Part shown: piece after piece, positions 5,824-12,621 of the stretch
Layout: every line of letters begins with the position of its first letter
Position numbering within the stretch: position 1 is the first letter of the stretch
Assembly (NCBI GenBank): GCA_019115725.1
Contig: DXCY01000087.1
Span: forward strand, 1 to 12,621
Source: Candidatus Luteimonas excrementigallinarum
GTDB lineage: Bacteria > Pseudomonadota > Gammaproteobacteria > Xanthomonadales > Xanthomonadaceae
Length of the DNA: 12,621 nt
Reading direction: 5' to 3'
Translations under genes and position numbers: made by a program
The notes under the pieces: model-generated
Told to the model about the DNA's origin: nothing
The model's input: the letters and a program-made list of their open reading frames with translations, nothing else
Databases searched by the model: none

Positions 5824-7716
5824 TCATTCCAGCGGGGCGTCATCCAGATAGGTGTAGCCGGTCAGGCCCGCCTCCAGCGCTTCGTTCAGGCGTGCGGCTT
5901 CCTGTTTGGACAGGTCGGCCGCGCCGACCTTGGCGCGGTAGATGCGGCGCAGGTCGTCGATGCGGTAGCCCACGTAGTCGAGCATCACGTCGGTGGTGTC
6001 GCCGCGGCGCTGCTGGGTGATGGCGTAGCCGCCCTGCTCGTCCAGCTTCACCTCGATCGCATCGGTATCGCCGAACAGGTTGTGGATGTCCCCGAGGATC
6101 TCCTGGTAGGCGCCGACCAGGAAGAAACCGAGCCGGTAGCGCTCGCCCTGACGCAGCGGGTGCAGCGGCAGCGAGCTGTCCAGGTCCTCGTTTTCCACGT
6201 AGGTGTCAATCTTGCCGTCCGAGTCGCAGGTCAGGTCGGCAATGGTGCCGCGCCGGGTCGGCGCCTCGTCCAGGCGCTCGATCGGCACGATCGGGAACAC
6301 CTGGTCGATCGCCCACACGTCAGGCATCGATTCGAACACGCTGAAGTTGACGAAATACTTGTCCACCAGCCGCTCGTTGAGCTCATCCAGCAGCGGGCGG
6401 TGGCTTTTTTCGTGATAGGTCAGCCGCGCCCGCACCGCATGGGCAATGGCATAGAACAGATCGTCGATGCGCGCCCGGTGCACCAGATCCAGCTGGCCCA
6501 GCGCATACAGGGCCAGACCCTCGGCGTGGTGATGCTGGGCCTCGTGGAACAGCTCCACCGCCGGGCGCTGCTCCATCTCGGCGTGGATCACCCGCAGGTG
6601 GCGCATCACCCCCGGCTCGTCCTCATGTTCATCGGGGATGCGGCCTTCCGGGGCCTCCTCCACCTCCGACACATTGGCTACCAGCACCGCATGATGCGCG
6701 GTCATGGCACGGCCGCACTCGGTCACGATCCGCGGCGGCGCCAGGCCGGCCTCGGCGCAGGCTTCGGCCAGCGGCTGGACGACGTTGGAAGCGTACTGGG
6801 CCATGCCGTAATTGACCGAGTTGTAGCTGCGCGAACGCGTGCCCTCGTAGTCGATGCCCAGGCCACCACCCACGTCGAAATACTCGATCCGCGCGCCCAG
6901 CTTCGACAGCTCCACCAGATAGCGCGTGGCCTCGCGCATGCCCCGGGCGATGTCGCGCACGTTGGAGATCTGCGAGCCCATGTGGAAATGCAGCAGCCTG
7001 AGCGCATCGCCCATGCCACTGTCGCGCAGCGCCTTCCACAGATCCAGCAGCTGGCGCGGCGACAGTCCGAACTTGGCCTTGTCACCGCCCGAGTTCTGCC
7101 ACTTGCCCGCGCCCAGCGTGGCCAGGCGCATGCGCACGCCCAGCGCCGGCTCCACGCCCAGCGCCCTGGACTCCTCCATCACCAGGCGCAGCTCGGAGGG
7201 CTTCTCCACCACGATGAAGACGTTCATGCCGAGCTTGCGGCCAATCAGCGCCAGACGGATGTATTCGCGATCCTTGTAGCCGTTGCAGATCACCAGGCCG
7301 CCGGGACGCGAGAGCGCCAGCACCGCCATCAGCTCGGGCTTGCTGCCGGCTTCCAGGCCGAAGCCCTCGCCGGCGTGCGAGGCCAGCGTGCCGGCCACGC
7401 CGCGGTGCTGGTTGACCTTGATCGGGTACACCGCGGTGTAGCCGCCGGTGTAGTCCCAATCGGCCTGGGCCTGGGCAAAGGCCGCCTGCAGCGCGGCCAG
7501 GCGATCGCCGAGGATGTCCGGAAAGCGCACCAGCACCGGCAGGTTCACGCCCTGCTCCAGCGCCCGGTCCACCACATCGGCCAGCCCCACCGATGGCCCG
7601 CCGGGGCCGCGCGGGCGCACCAGCATCCGGCCGCCGTCATCCACATCGAAGTAGCCGGATGACCAGTGCGGGATCGAATAGGTCTTGCGGGCGCGGTCGG
7701 GGGTCCAGGCGGTCAT
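5824..7716 (-). CDS. speA: Biosynthetic arginine decarboxylase
   Basis: PLP enzyme of the fold III (alanine racemase-like barrel) class that converts arginine to agmatine, the first step from arginine to putrescine. The product is 630 residues, a little shorter than the E. coli enzyme. It starts M-T-A-W-T-P-D-R-A-R-K-T-Y-S-I-P-H-W, which is where family members begin. The upstream in-frame ATG at 7830 is rejected because the added 38 residues have no family match and would span the promoter. The PLP lysine is Lys100 in Y-P-I-K-V-N-Q-H. The barrel then shows L-H-F-H-M-G-S-Q-I, the phosphate-binding D-V-G-G-G-L-G-I-D-Y, and E-C-G-R-A. The C-terminal beta domain has the active-site Cys in T-C-D-S-D-G-K-I-D. 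speE lies divergently 167 bases away, so both ends of spermidine synthesis from arginine are encoded together. Genes for agmatine hydrolysis and speD are not in the window. Confidence 0.96.
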   Translation of the reverse strand: MTAWTPDRARKTYSIPHWSSGYFDVDDGGRMLVRPRGPGGPSVGLADVVDRALEQGVNLPVLVRFPDILGDRLAALQAAFAQAQADWDYTGGYTAVYPIKVNQHRGVAGTLASHAGEGFGLEAGSKPELMAVLALSRPGGLVICNGYKDREYIRLALIGRKLGMNVFIVVEKPSELRLVMEESRALGVEPALGVRMRLATLGAGKWQNSGGDKAKFGLSPRQLLDLWKALRDSGMGDALRLLHFHMGSQISNVRDIARGMREATRYLVELSKLGARIEYFDVGGGLGIDYEGTRSRSYNSVNYGMAQYASNVVQPLAEACAEAGLAPPRIVTECGRAMTAHHAVLVANVSEVEEAPEGRIPDEHEDEPGVMRHLRVIHAEMEQRPAVELFHEAQHHHAEGLALYALGQLDLVHRARIDDLFYAIAHAVRARLTYHEKSHRPLLDELNERLVDKYFVNFSVFESMPDVWAIDQVFPIVPIERLDEAPTRRGTIADLTCDSDGKIDTYVENEDLDSSLPLHPLRQGERYRLGFFLVGAYQEILGDIHNLFGDTDAIEVKLDEQGGYAITQQRRGDTTDVMLDYVGYRIDDLRRIYRAKVGAADLSKQEAARLNEALEAGLTGYTYLDDAPLE

Positions 7717-7744
7717 GGACAGGATCCGGAACGGGGGAAGCGGC

Positions 7745-7752
7745 CATTGTAG
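7745..7752 (-). promoter_or_regulatory. Putative -10 of speA
   Basis: The minus strand reads CTACAATG with TACAAT at 7751-7746, five of six consensus bases, about 30 bases before the speA ATG. No -35 is visible upstream. Confidence 0.5.
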
Positions 7753-7843
7753 GCCCGTCCCGCGCCCGCCGGCGCCGCCGCATTCATCCGCACGCGGGGG
7801 CCGGCGATACCTGCGGTTTGATGGCGGCAACCAGGCGCCCGCC

Positions 7844-7851
7844 CTACAATG
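7844..7851 (+). promoter_or_regulatory. Putative -10 of speE
   Basis: CTACAATG with TACAAT at 7845-7850, about 33 bases before the speE ATG. It is identical in its core to the speA element on the other strand. TTGATG at 7818 is 21 bases away, too far for a standard -35. Confidence 0.5.
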
Positions 7852-7883
7852 CGCGGCTCCCGCCCCGCCCTGGATACCGCCGC

Positions 7884-8735
7884 ATGAGCGCCCCCACCTG
7901 GCTGTACGAAAACTTCGAACCCACCGGCTCGGCCATCGGCTTCCGCGTCACCCGCAAGCTGGACGAGGTGCAGTCGCCATTCCAGAAGATCGAGGTGTAC
8001 GAGTCCACCGACTGGGGCAACGTGATGCTGATCGACGGCGCGATGATGGTGACCACGCGCGACAACTTCCTCTACCACGAGATGATGTCGCACCCGGCGC
8101 TGTTCACCCATCCGGACCCGAAAAACGTGGTGATCATCGGCGGCGGCGACTGCGGCACCCTGCGCGAGGTGCTGCGCCACCCGGGCGTGGAGCGCGCCGT
8201 GCAGTGCGACATCGACGAGCAGGTCACGCGCATGTCGGAGAAGTACTTCCCCGAACTGTGCGAATCCAACAATGATCCACGCGCCGAGGTGCTGTTCGAC
8301 GACGGCATCGCGTACATGGCCAACTGCGCGCCGGGCAGCCTGGACGTGGTGATCGTGGACGCGACCGACCCGGTCGGGCCGGCGGTGGGCCTGTTCAACA
8401 AGGCGTTCTTCGAGAGCTGCTTCCGTGCGCTCAAGGACGACGGCATCCTGGTGCAGCAGTCCGAATCACCGCTGGTGCTGCTGGACCTGATCAGGGACAT
8501 CCGCGCCGAGATGGGCAAGGCCGGCTTCGACAGCTTCCAGACCCTGCCCTTCCCGCAGCCCTGCTATCCCTCGGGCTGGTGGAGCTGCACCCTGGCCCGC
8601 AAGGGCGGACGCGGCTTTGATTTCCGTCAGGCAGATGCTGCCGCCAAACCGTTTGACACCAGCTACTACAGCGCCGACATGCACAGGGCGGCGCAGGTGC
8701 TGCCGCCGTTCGTGCGCGAGGCACTCTTAAGCTGA
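7884..8735 (+). CDS. speE: Spermidine synthase
   Basis: Transfers the aminopropyl group of decarboxylated S-adenosylmethionine to putrescine, giving spermidine. The 283-residue length is normal. The N-terminal beta domain (about 1-65) leads into a Rossmann fold with I-I-G-G-G-D-C-G-T-L-R-E-V (84-96), the acidic D109-I-D111 after strand 2, and the catalytic motif D159-A-T-D-P-V-G-P. Cys90 replaces the second Gly of the common GGGDGG motif. As I remember it, Xanthomonas SpeE shares this. The start at 7884 (M-S-A-P-T-W-L-Y-E-N) fits the family, and longer in-frame extensions to 7593 run antisense into speA. It is divergent from speA and converges on the secreted unknown gene, with hairpins between. 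Confidence 0.96.
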   Translation: MSAPTWLYENFEPTGSAIGFRVTRKLDEVQSPFQKIEVYESTDWGNVMLIDGAMMVTTRDNFLYHEMMSHPALFTHPDPKNVVIIGGGDCGTLREVLRHPGVERAVQCDIDEQVTRMSEKYFPELCESNNDPRAEVLFDDGIAYMANCAPGSLDVVIVDATDPVGPAVGLFNKAFFESCFRALKDDGILVQQSESPLVLLDLIRDIRAEMGKAGFDSFQTLPFPQPCYPSGWWSCTLARKGGRGFDFRQADAAAKPFDTSYYSADMHRAAQVLPPFVREALLS

Positions 8736-8756
8736 CCGCGACGCGTCAGGAAGACC

Positions 8757-8786
8757 GGGCCGCCTGGGGCGGCCCCCCGCTGGGGG
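8757..8786. terminator. Overlapping GC-rich hairpins between convergent genes
   Basis: GGGCCGCC, loop TGG, GGCGGCCC (8757-8775) forms a perfect 8-bp stem. It overlaps a second stem, CCCCC, loop GCT, GGGGG (8774-8786). They sit between the stops of speE (8735) and the minus-strand gene ending at 8791. No T-run follows on either strand (only GGTCTTCC on the minus side), so intrinsic termination is plausible but not textbook. Confidence 0.5.
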
Positions 8787-8790
8787 AACC

Positions 8791-9333
8791 TCAGTTGCCG
8801 CGCCAGCCTGATTGCGGGCCGCAGGTGGTGCACATGACGCCGCGGTCCGTCATGGCATCGCGCGCTTCCTCCTGAGCTGACCGGCGTTCGCCCACGGTAC
8901 GGCACACATTGGTGGCCATCCGGCTGCCGACCGTGCGCTCACGCCGGCAGATCATCCGCTCGTCTTCAGCCTTGTTGATGATGGCCGAGATGGCCTCAAG
9001 GGAGTTGAACAGCTCCATCTGCTGCTCCTGCGGCAGCTCGGTGGAACGCTCCTTGCCATCGAGCAGCTGCAGCACCAGCGTCTGGTGTCCGCGCAGCTCA
9101 CCCATGACGCTGGGAGCCATATCCTTGTATCGACCGCGCCCGGCCGCTGCCTCGGCCTGGATCTCCCGCTGCTGGGCAACAATGGCCTGTGCGTCCGTAT
9201 TGACCATGATCTGGGAGACTCCCGCCTGGGAAGCGCCTGCCTGGACAGCATCAACCCGGGAGTCACCAGCCTGTACCGCAGCGGCCAGAAAGAAAGCTGC
9301 CACACCCAATGAAATCTTCCCGCAGTTGCGCAT
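8791..9333 (-). CDS. Secreted protein of unknown function, helix-rich with C-terminal cysteines
   Basis: I do not assign a function. The 180-residue product has a Sec signal peptide with probable cleavage after A-V-Q-A (residue 22). The mature part starts with an Ala/Gln/Ser-rich stretch, then a charged helical segment with Q-Q-R-E-I-Q-A-E (54-61) and G-R-Y-K-D-M-A-P (67-74), and L-L-D-G-K (90-94) and E-L-F-N-S-L-E (107-113). A basic C-terminal part has Cys129 in I-C-R-R-E-R, Cys144 in V-C-R-T, and a C168-T-T-C171 pair, so disulfides or a metal site are possible. The pattern resembles uncharacterised periplasmic proteins I recall from Xanthomonas. It starts 65 bases after the glnK stop on the same strand, the place where amtB often lies. 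Confidence 0.7.
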   Translation of the reverse strand: MRNCGKISLGVAAFFLAAAVQAGDSRVDAVQAGASQAGVSQIMVNTDAQAIVAQQREIQAEAAAGRGRYKDMAPSVMGELRGHQTLVLQLLDGKERSTELPQEQQMELFNSLEAISAIINKAEDERMICRRERTVGSRMATNVCRTVGERRSAQEEARDAMTDRGVMCTTCGPQSGWRGN

Positions 9334-9346
9334 ATCCCACCCCGTT

Positions 9347-9374
9347 TCGATAGTCGTAGCCGCAGGATGGGCAA
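9347..9374 (-). promoter_or_regulatory. Possible promoter of the secreted unknown gene
   Basis: Minus strand TTGCCC (9374-9369), 16 bases, TATCGA (9352-9347). It would start transcription only a few bases before the ribosome site GGGGTGGGAT. This is a weak match; read-through from glnK is the alternative. Confidence 0.25.
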
Positions 9375-9398
9375 GGATCCGCGCTGCGTCAACGCCGG

Positions 9399-9737
9399 CT
9401 ACAGGGCGTCGCCGTCCAGCTCCCCGGTACGGATGCGGACCACCCGCTCCAGCGGTTGCACGAAGATCTTGCCGTCGCCGATCTTGCCGGTATTGGCCGA
9501 AGCCAGGATGGCCTCCACCACCGGATCCAGCTGCTCGTCGGTGACCGCCACCTCCAGCTTGAGCTTGGGCAGGAAATCCACCACGTATTCAGCCCCGCGG
9601 TAGAGCTCGGTATGGCCCTTCTGCCGGCCAAACCCCTTCACTTCGGTCACGGTGATGCCGGTCACCCCGGCCTCGGCCAGCGCTTCGCGCACATCGTCGA
9701 GTTTGAACGGCTTGATGATGGCCACGACCATCTTCAT
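9399..9737 (-). CDS. glnK: Nitrogen regulatory P-II protein, GlnK type
   Basis: Trimeric signal protein that senses ATP/ADP and 2-oxoglutarate. It is uridylylated by GlnD and controls ammonium uptake, glutamine synthetase modification and the NtrB/NtrC system. It has exactly 112 residues from M-K-M-V-V-A-I-I-K-P-F-K-L, the standard P-II length, so the longer in-frame start at 9803 is rejected. The T-loop has Y46-R-G-A-E-Y51 with Tyr51 as the uridylylation site, and the second signature T-G-K-I-G-D-G-K-I-F-V is intact. V-T-D-E-Q-L-D in the middle is closer to GlnK than to GlnB of E. coli, but the distinction is soft. GGAG lies eight bases before the ATG. ubiK and comM are divergent, as around Pseudomonas glnK, but amtB does not follow. 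Confidence 0.93.
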   Translation of the reverse strand: MKMVVAIIKPFKLDDVREALAEAGVTGITVTEVKGFGRQKGHTELYRGAEYVVDFLPKLKLEVAVTDEQLDPVVEAILASANTGKIGDGKIFVQPLERVVRIRTGELDGDAL

Positions 9738-9764
9738 CACGCGGACTCCATCCTGTTTGGGCGC

Positions 9765-9792
9765 AGCATAACCGCCCACGGCATGAGCGACA
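9765..9792 (-). promoter_or_regulatory. Possible sigma-70 promoter of glnK
   Basis: Minus strand TGTCGC (9792-9787), 16 bases, TATGCT (9770-9765), giving a leader of about 20 bases. I looked for a sigma-54 -24/-12 (GG and GC spaced ten bases) and saw no convincing one. The call is tentative. Confidence 0.3.
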
Positions 9793-9797
9793 CGCCG

Positions 9798-9805
9798 GTA
9801 CAATA
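9798..9805 (+). promoter_or_regulatory. Putative -10 of the ubiK-comM unit
   Basis: GTACAATA with TACAAT at 9799-9804, five of six consensus bases and the same hexamer as before speA and speE. Initiation near 9811 would leave a leader of about 110 bases before ubiK, longer than for its neighbours. Confidence 0.45.
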
Positions 9806-9921
9806 CGCCGCCGCATGGCCGGTCAGACTTTTCCTACCCGCTGACACGGACCGTGCCGACAGCATTCCTCCGCGCCCTGCGACATGCTGCCCCCAATACT
9901 CCCCCGGAGGATGGACACACC

Positions 9922-10203
9922 ATGATTGATCTCGGCCACATCGACGACCTGGCCCGTCGCCTCAGCGGTCTGGTACCGCCCTCCATGCGCGAAAGCCGCG
10001 AAGAGCTGCAGGAGAACTTCAAGGCCGTGCTGCAGAGCGGCCTGACCAAGCTTGATCTGGTCAGTCGGGAAGAATTCGAGGTCCAGCGCGCGGTGCTGCT
10101 GCGCACCCGCGAGAAGCTCGAAGCCCTGGAGCAGGCCGTGCAGTGGCTGGAAGCCGAGCTGGAAGGCAAGTCTTCCCCGAACGCGGCCCCGCCCGCGCAC
10201 TGA
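9922..10203 (+). CDS. ubiK: Ubiquinone biosynthesis accessory factor UbiK (BMFP family)
   Basis: A 93-residue protein of the YqiC/BMFP family. E. coli UbiK binds UbiJ and assists the hydroxylation steps of ubiquinone synthesis under aerobic growth, and the family is trimeric with membrane-fusing activity in vitro. The N-terminal half is an amphipathic helical region (M-I-D-L-G-H-I-D-D-L-A-R-R-L, then P-P-S-M-R-E-S-R-E-E-L). The conserved stretch F-K-A-V-L-Q-S-G-L-T-K-L-D-L-V-S-R-E-E-F-E-V-Q leads into a C-terminal coiled coil (about 52-81, heptad Leu/Val) and a short disordered tail. The ATG at 9922 fits the family start. GGAGG lies 11 bases upstream, slightly far, and an upstream in-frame GTG at 9853 is rejected for lack of family match. 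comM starts nine bases after its stop. Confidence 0.9.
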   Translation: MIDLGHIDDLARRLSGLVPPSMRESREELQENFKAVLQSGLTKLDLVSREEFEVQRAVLLRTREKLEALEQAVQWLEAELEGKSSPNAAPPAH

Positions 10204-10212
10204 GTCCTCCCG

Positions 10213-11727
10213 ATGACACTCGCACTCGTGCATGGACGCGCGCGTGCGGGGGTATCCGCCCCCGCAGTGGCGGTTGAGGTCCACCTGGCGGGCGGGCTTC
10301 CCGGCATGTCCATCGTCGGCCTGCCGGAAGCCGCGGTCCGCGAAGCCAAGGACCGGGTACGGGCAGCCATCCAGTGCGCCCAGTTTGAATTTCCGCAGCG
10401 GCGGATCACCGTCAACCTCGCCCCGGCCGACCTGCCCAAGCATGGCGGCCGCTTCGACCTGCCGATCGCCCTGGGCATCCTGGCCGCCAGCGGCCAGATC
10501 CCGGCCGAACCGCTGCGCGACGCCGAGTTCATCGGCGAACTTGGTCTGACCGGCAAGCTGCGGGCCGTGGACGCGGTGCTGCCGGCCGCGCTGGCCTGCG
10601 CCGCAGCGGGACGGCGGCTGATCGTTCCGGCGGCCTGTGCCGGGGAAGCGGCCCTGGCCACCGGCGCCCAGGTATTCGGCGCCCGCACCCTGCTGGAAGT
10701 CTGTGCCCTGCTGGGCGGACAGAAACCCATCGCCGCCACCCGTCCCGCGCCGGTCCAGCCGCATCCCGGCCCGGACATGCGCGATGTCCGCGGCCAGCTG
10801 CAGGCCCGGCGCGCGCTGGAGATCGCCGCCGCCGGGGAGCACCACCTGCTGTTTTCCGGGCCACCCGGCTGTGGCAAAACCCTGCTGGCCTCGCGCCTGC
10901 CCGGCCTGCTGCCGCCGATGGAAGAGCATCAGGCCCTGGAAGCGGCCGCGGTGGCGTCGGCAGCGGGCCGCGGGCTGGATGCCAGTCGCTGGCGCGAGCG
11001 CCCGTTCCGGGCCCCGCACCACACCGCCAGCCCGGTGGCCCTGGCCGGCGGTGGTACCGAGCCCCGGCCGGGCGAGATCTCCCTCGCCCACCACGGCGTG
11101 CTGTTCCTCGACGAACTGCCCGAGTGGCAGCGGCAGGCGCTGGAAGTGCTGCGCGAGCCGCTGGAATCAGGCGCCGTCACCGTCTCCCGCGCCGCCCGCC
11201 AGTGCACGTTCCCGGCCCGCTTCCAACTGGTGGCGGCCATGAATCCGTGCCCATGCGGCTGGGCCGGCGATGTCTCAGGGCGCTGCCACTGCGGCGCGGA
11301 CGCCATCCACCGCTACCGCGCGCGCGTTTCCGGCCCGCTGCTGGACCGGATCGACCTGCACGTGGACGTGCGTCGCCTGCCGGCCCAGCTGCTGCGCCCG
11401 GACGCCCCCGATGGAGAGCCCAGTGCCCCCATCCGCGCCCGGGTGCAGGCCGCGCGCGAGCGCCAGCTGGCCCGTGCCGGCGTGCCCAACGCGCGCCTGG
11501 ACCATGCCGGCACCCTCGAGACCTGCCGTCTGGCCCCGCCGGACCAGCTGCTGCTGGAGCGCGCCATCGAGTCGCTGCAGCTGTCCGCCCGCGCCATGCA
11601 TCGCATCCTTCGGGTCGCGCGCACCATTGCCGATCTGGCTGGCAACGACACCATTGCCACGGCGCACCTGACCGAGGCGCTCGGCTATCGGGGCTTTGAC
11701 AGCCAGCAGGCGCCGCTGGCGGCCTGA
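10213..11727 (+). CDS. comM: ComM/YifB-family AAA+ ATPase (Mg-chelatase-like, branch-migration helicase)
   Basis: ComM is a hexameric helicase that drives branch migration during natural transformation and helps integrate taken-up DNA. The 504-residue protein has the typical order: an N-terminal ChlI-like Lon-type domain (about 15-140, with G-L-P-G-M-S-I-V-G-L-P and V-N-L-A-P-A-D-L-P-K), then the AAA+ core with Walker A G216-P-P-G-C-G-K-T223, Walker B L297-F-L-D-E301 and sensor Asn344 in A-M-N-P. A cysteine cluster C346-P-C-G followed by C358 and C360 in C-H-C-G fits the family's zinc-like insert. L-L-D-R-I-D-L-H-V and a helical C-terminal Mg_chelatase_C domain (about 405-500) follow. Start nine bases after ubiK with no clear Shine-Dalgarno sequence suggests coupling to ubiK translation. 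Confidence 0.95.
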   Translation: MTLALVHGRARAGVSAPAVAVEVHLAGGLPGMSIVGLPEAAVREAKDRVRAAIQCAQFEFPQRRITVNLAPADLPKHGGRFDLPIALGILAASGQIPAEPLRDAEFIGELGLTGKLRAVDAVLPAALACAAAGRRLIVPAACAGEAALATGAQVFGARTLLEVCALLGGQKPIAATRPAPVQPHPGPDMRDVRGQLQARRALEIAAAGEHHLLFSGPPGCGKTLLASRLPGLLPPMEEHQALEAAAVASAAGRGLDASRWRERPFRAPHHTASPVALAGGGTEPRPGEISLAHHGVLFLDELPEWQRQALEVLREPLESGAVTVSRAARQCTFPARFQLVAAMNPCPCGWAGDVSGRCHCGADAIHRYRARVSGPLLDRIDLHVDVRRLPAQLLRPDAPDGEPSAPIRARVQAARERQLARAGVPNARLDHAGTLETCRLAPPDQLLLERAIESLQLSARAMHRILRVARTIADLAGNDTIATAHLTEALGYRGFDSQQAPLAA

Positions 11728-11730
11728 TTT

Positions 11731-11749
11731 CCGCGGCTGATCACCGCGG
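11731..11749 (+). terminator. Hairpin after comM
   Basis: CCGCGG, 7-base loop CTGATCA, CCGCGG gives a 6-bp stem four bases after the comM stop. No T-run follows (next is CCGACACGCC), so it is at best a weak or factor-assisted stop. Confidence 0.3.
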
Positions 11750-11856
11750 CCGACACGCCAAAAGTCACCCAGGACATTTAACGCCCCGGCAACACGCCCC
11801 CCCAGGGTTCCGGATAAATTCCGGCACTGTCGTACCACATCAACGGGGAATCCCAT

Positions 11857-12621
11857 ATGCCACATCGTTCACTGCTGCTTGCCAGCTGCATTGCCCTGTC
11901 CCTGTCCGCATGCGGGCCGCGCGGAGACAGCGGTGACGCGGACACTACCGCCCAGACCGGGCCGTCCTCGATCGAGGAGGTGGAACTGATTCCCCGCGAG
12001 GCCCTGTTCGGCAATCCCGAGCGCGCCAGCGTGCGCATCAGCCCGGACGGCGAATACCTGAGCTGGATTGCACCGGTCGGCGGCGTGCTGAACCTGTGGA
12101 TCGCGCCAGCCGGCGACCTCAACAGCGCGCGCCCGGTGACCCGCGACGAAGGCCGCGGCATCCGCGCCTACTTCTGGTCCTACCGCCCCGGCACCCTGCT
12201 GTACCTGCGCGACAGCGGCGGCGACGAGGACTTCCACCTGTATTCGCTCGACCTGGACAGCGGCGAAGCCCGCGACCTGACCCCGTTCGAGAAGACCACC
12301 GCCAGCGTCGCCGGGGTCAGCCGCAACCACCCCGAAAGCATCCTGGTGGGCATGAACGACCGCGACGCACAGTGGCACGACCTGTACCGGGTGGATCTGG
12401 CCAGCGGCGAGCGCACCCTGGTGGAAGAGAACACGCAGATGATCGCCGGCTACATGGCCGACGCCGACTACAACCTGCGCTACGCCACCCGCGCCCGCCC
12501 CGACGGCGGCATGGACATCCTGCGCCGCGATGGCGACGCCTGGCAGGTGCACGAGCAGATTCCGTTCGAGGATGCGATGAGTACCTCGCCGGCCGGGCTG
12601 ACCCTGGACGGGCAGACCCTG
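11857..12621 (+). CDS. S9-family peptidase lipoprotein (prolyl oligopeptidase-like), N-terminal part
   Basis: The frame is open from ATG 11857 to the window edge (255 codons), so only the N-terminal part is present. A signal peptide ends in the lipobox L16-S-A-C19, predicting a lipid-anchored envelope protein. From about residue 44 it follows the start of secreted xanthomonad S9 peptidases: L-I-P-R-E-A-L-F-G-N-P-E-R-A-S, then I-S-P-D-G-E-Y-L-S-W, and repeated W-x-Y-R-P-G and L-Y-L-R-D-S-G-G-D-E-D-F-H-L-Y blade motifs of the seven-bladed propeller. The Ser-Asp-His hydrolase domain would lie beyond the edge, so activity cannot be judged. Such enzymes cut short, often proline-containing peptides. 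GGGGA lies seven bases before the ATG. The 129-base gap after comM implies its own promoter; none is clear. Confidence 0.88.
   Translation, partial: MPHRSLLLASCIALSLSACGPRGDSGDADTTAQTGPSSIEEVELIPREALFGNPERASVRISPDGEYLSWIAPVGGVLNLWIAPAGDLNSARPVTRDEGRGIRAYFWSYRPGTLLYLRDSGGDEDFHLYSLDLDSGEARDLTPFEKTTASVAGVSRNHPESILVGMNDRDAQWHDLYRVDLASGERTLVEENTQMIAGYMADADYNLRYATRARPDGGMDILRRDGDAWQVHEQIPFEDAMSTSPAGLTLDGQTL

Noticed and set aside
5254..7662. 802-codon open frame on the plus strand, antisense to the cupin gene and speA
   Set aside because: It is the codon-position shadow of speA in very GC-rich DNA: biased Val/His/Gln/Arg composition, no recognisable domain, and it runs through the cupin gene and the intergenic REP.
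7717..7830. 38-codon N-terminal extension of speA
   Set aside because: Would cover the predicted -10 and start site, has no family match, and the family begins at M-T-A-W.
7593..7883. 97-codon N-terminal extension of speE
   Set aside because: Runs antisense into speA and over both promoters; known SpeE proteins start at the 7884 ATG.
9738..9800. Sigma-54 promoter for glnK
   Set aside because: No GG and GC pair at -24/-12 spacing with flanking consensus was found.
9738..9803. 22-codon N-terminal extension of glnK
   Set aside because: P-II proteins are 112 residues starting M-K; the extension lies over the promoter region and a good GGAG precedes the shorter start.
11750..11856. Promoter between comM and the S9 peptidase
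   Set aside because: Some AT-richer bases (GGATAAATT near 11812) exist, but no pair of hexamers with proper spacing could be supported.

Overview
This is an ordinary-looking, very GC-rich chromosomal segment. The proteins (ArgS, SpeA, a SpeE with the GGGDC variant, YdfG, a 112-residue P-II protein, UbiK and ComM) and the GTAG-type short palindromic repeats point to a gammaproteobacterium of the Xanthomonadaceae, in the Stenotrophomonas, Pseudoxanthomonas, Luteimonas or Lysobacter neighbourhood. The genus is an inference from remembered family sequences; no search was run. I see no IS element, phage gene, CRISPR array, tRNA or rRNA.

Layout. At the left edge, on the minus strand, a siderophore-type ABC transporter operon begins. 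Its lipoprotein substrate-binding protein (95-1042) is followed by the first 31 codons of a translationally coupled gene, probably the permease, that leaves the window. Its promoter is covered by a near-ideal Fur operator (1103-1129). Facing it on the plus strand is a run of four genes: argS, an FtsN-like SPOR-domain membrane protein, a secreted LprI-like protein, and ydfG with its own promoter-like element. ydfG converges on a small cupin gene. The junction holds an inverted pair of GTAG-type REP hairpins, and a truncated third copy supplies the last codons and stop of ydfG.

Next comes a polyamine locus with speA (arginine decarboxylase, minus) and speE (spermidine synthase, plus) divergently arranged around 167 bases, each with its own TACAAT -10 element. 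speE converges on a hairpin-rich junction with a secreted protein of unknown function, which lies just downstream of a P-II regulator of GlnK type. Divergent from glnK are ubiK and comM. Last comes the start of a lipoprotein S9-family (prolyl-oligopeptidase-like) peptidase cut off by the right edge.

The genes are mostly independent housekeeping functions: translation, division, polyamines, nitrogen signalling, ubiquinone, DNA uptake and peptide turnover. They do not form one pathway, except for the iron operon, the speA/speE pair and the ubiK-comM transcription unit. I found no convincing previously undescribed system. The points most worth checking are the REP-derived C-terminus of YdfG, a glnK whose usual partner amtB is replaced by an unknown secreted gene, and a recurring CTACAATG-type promoter element with no recognisable -35.
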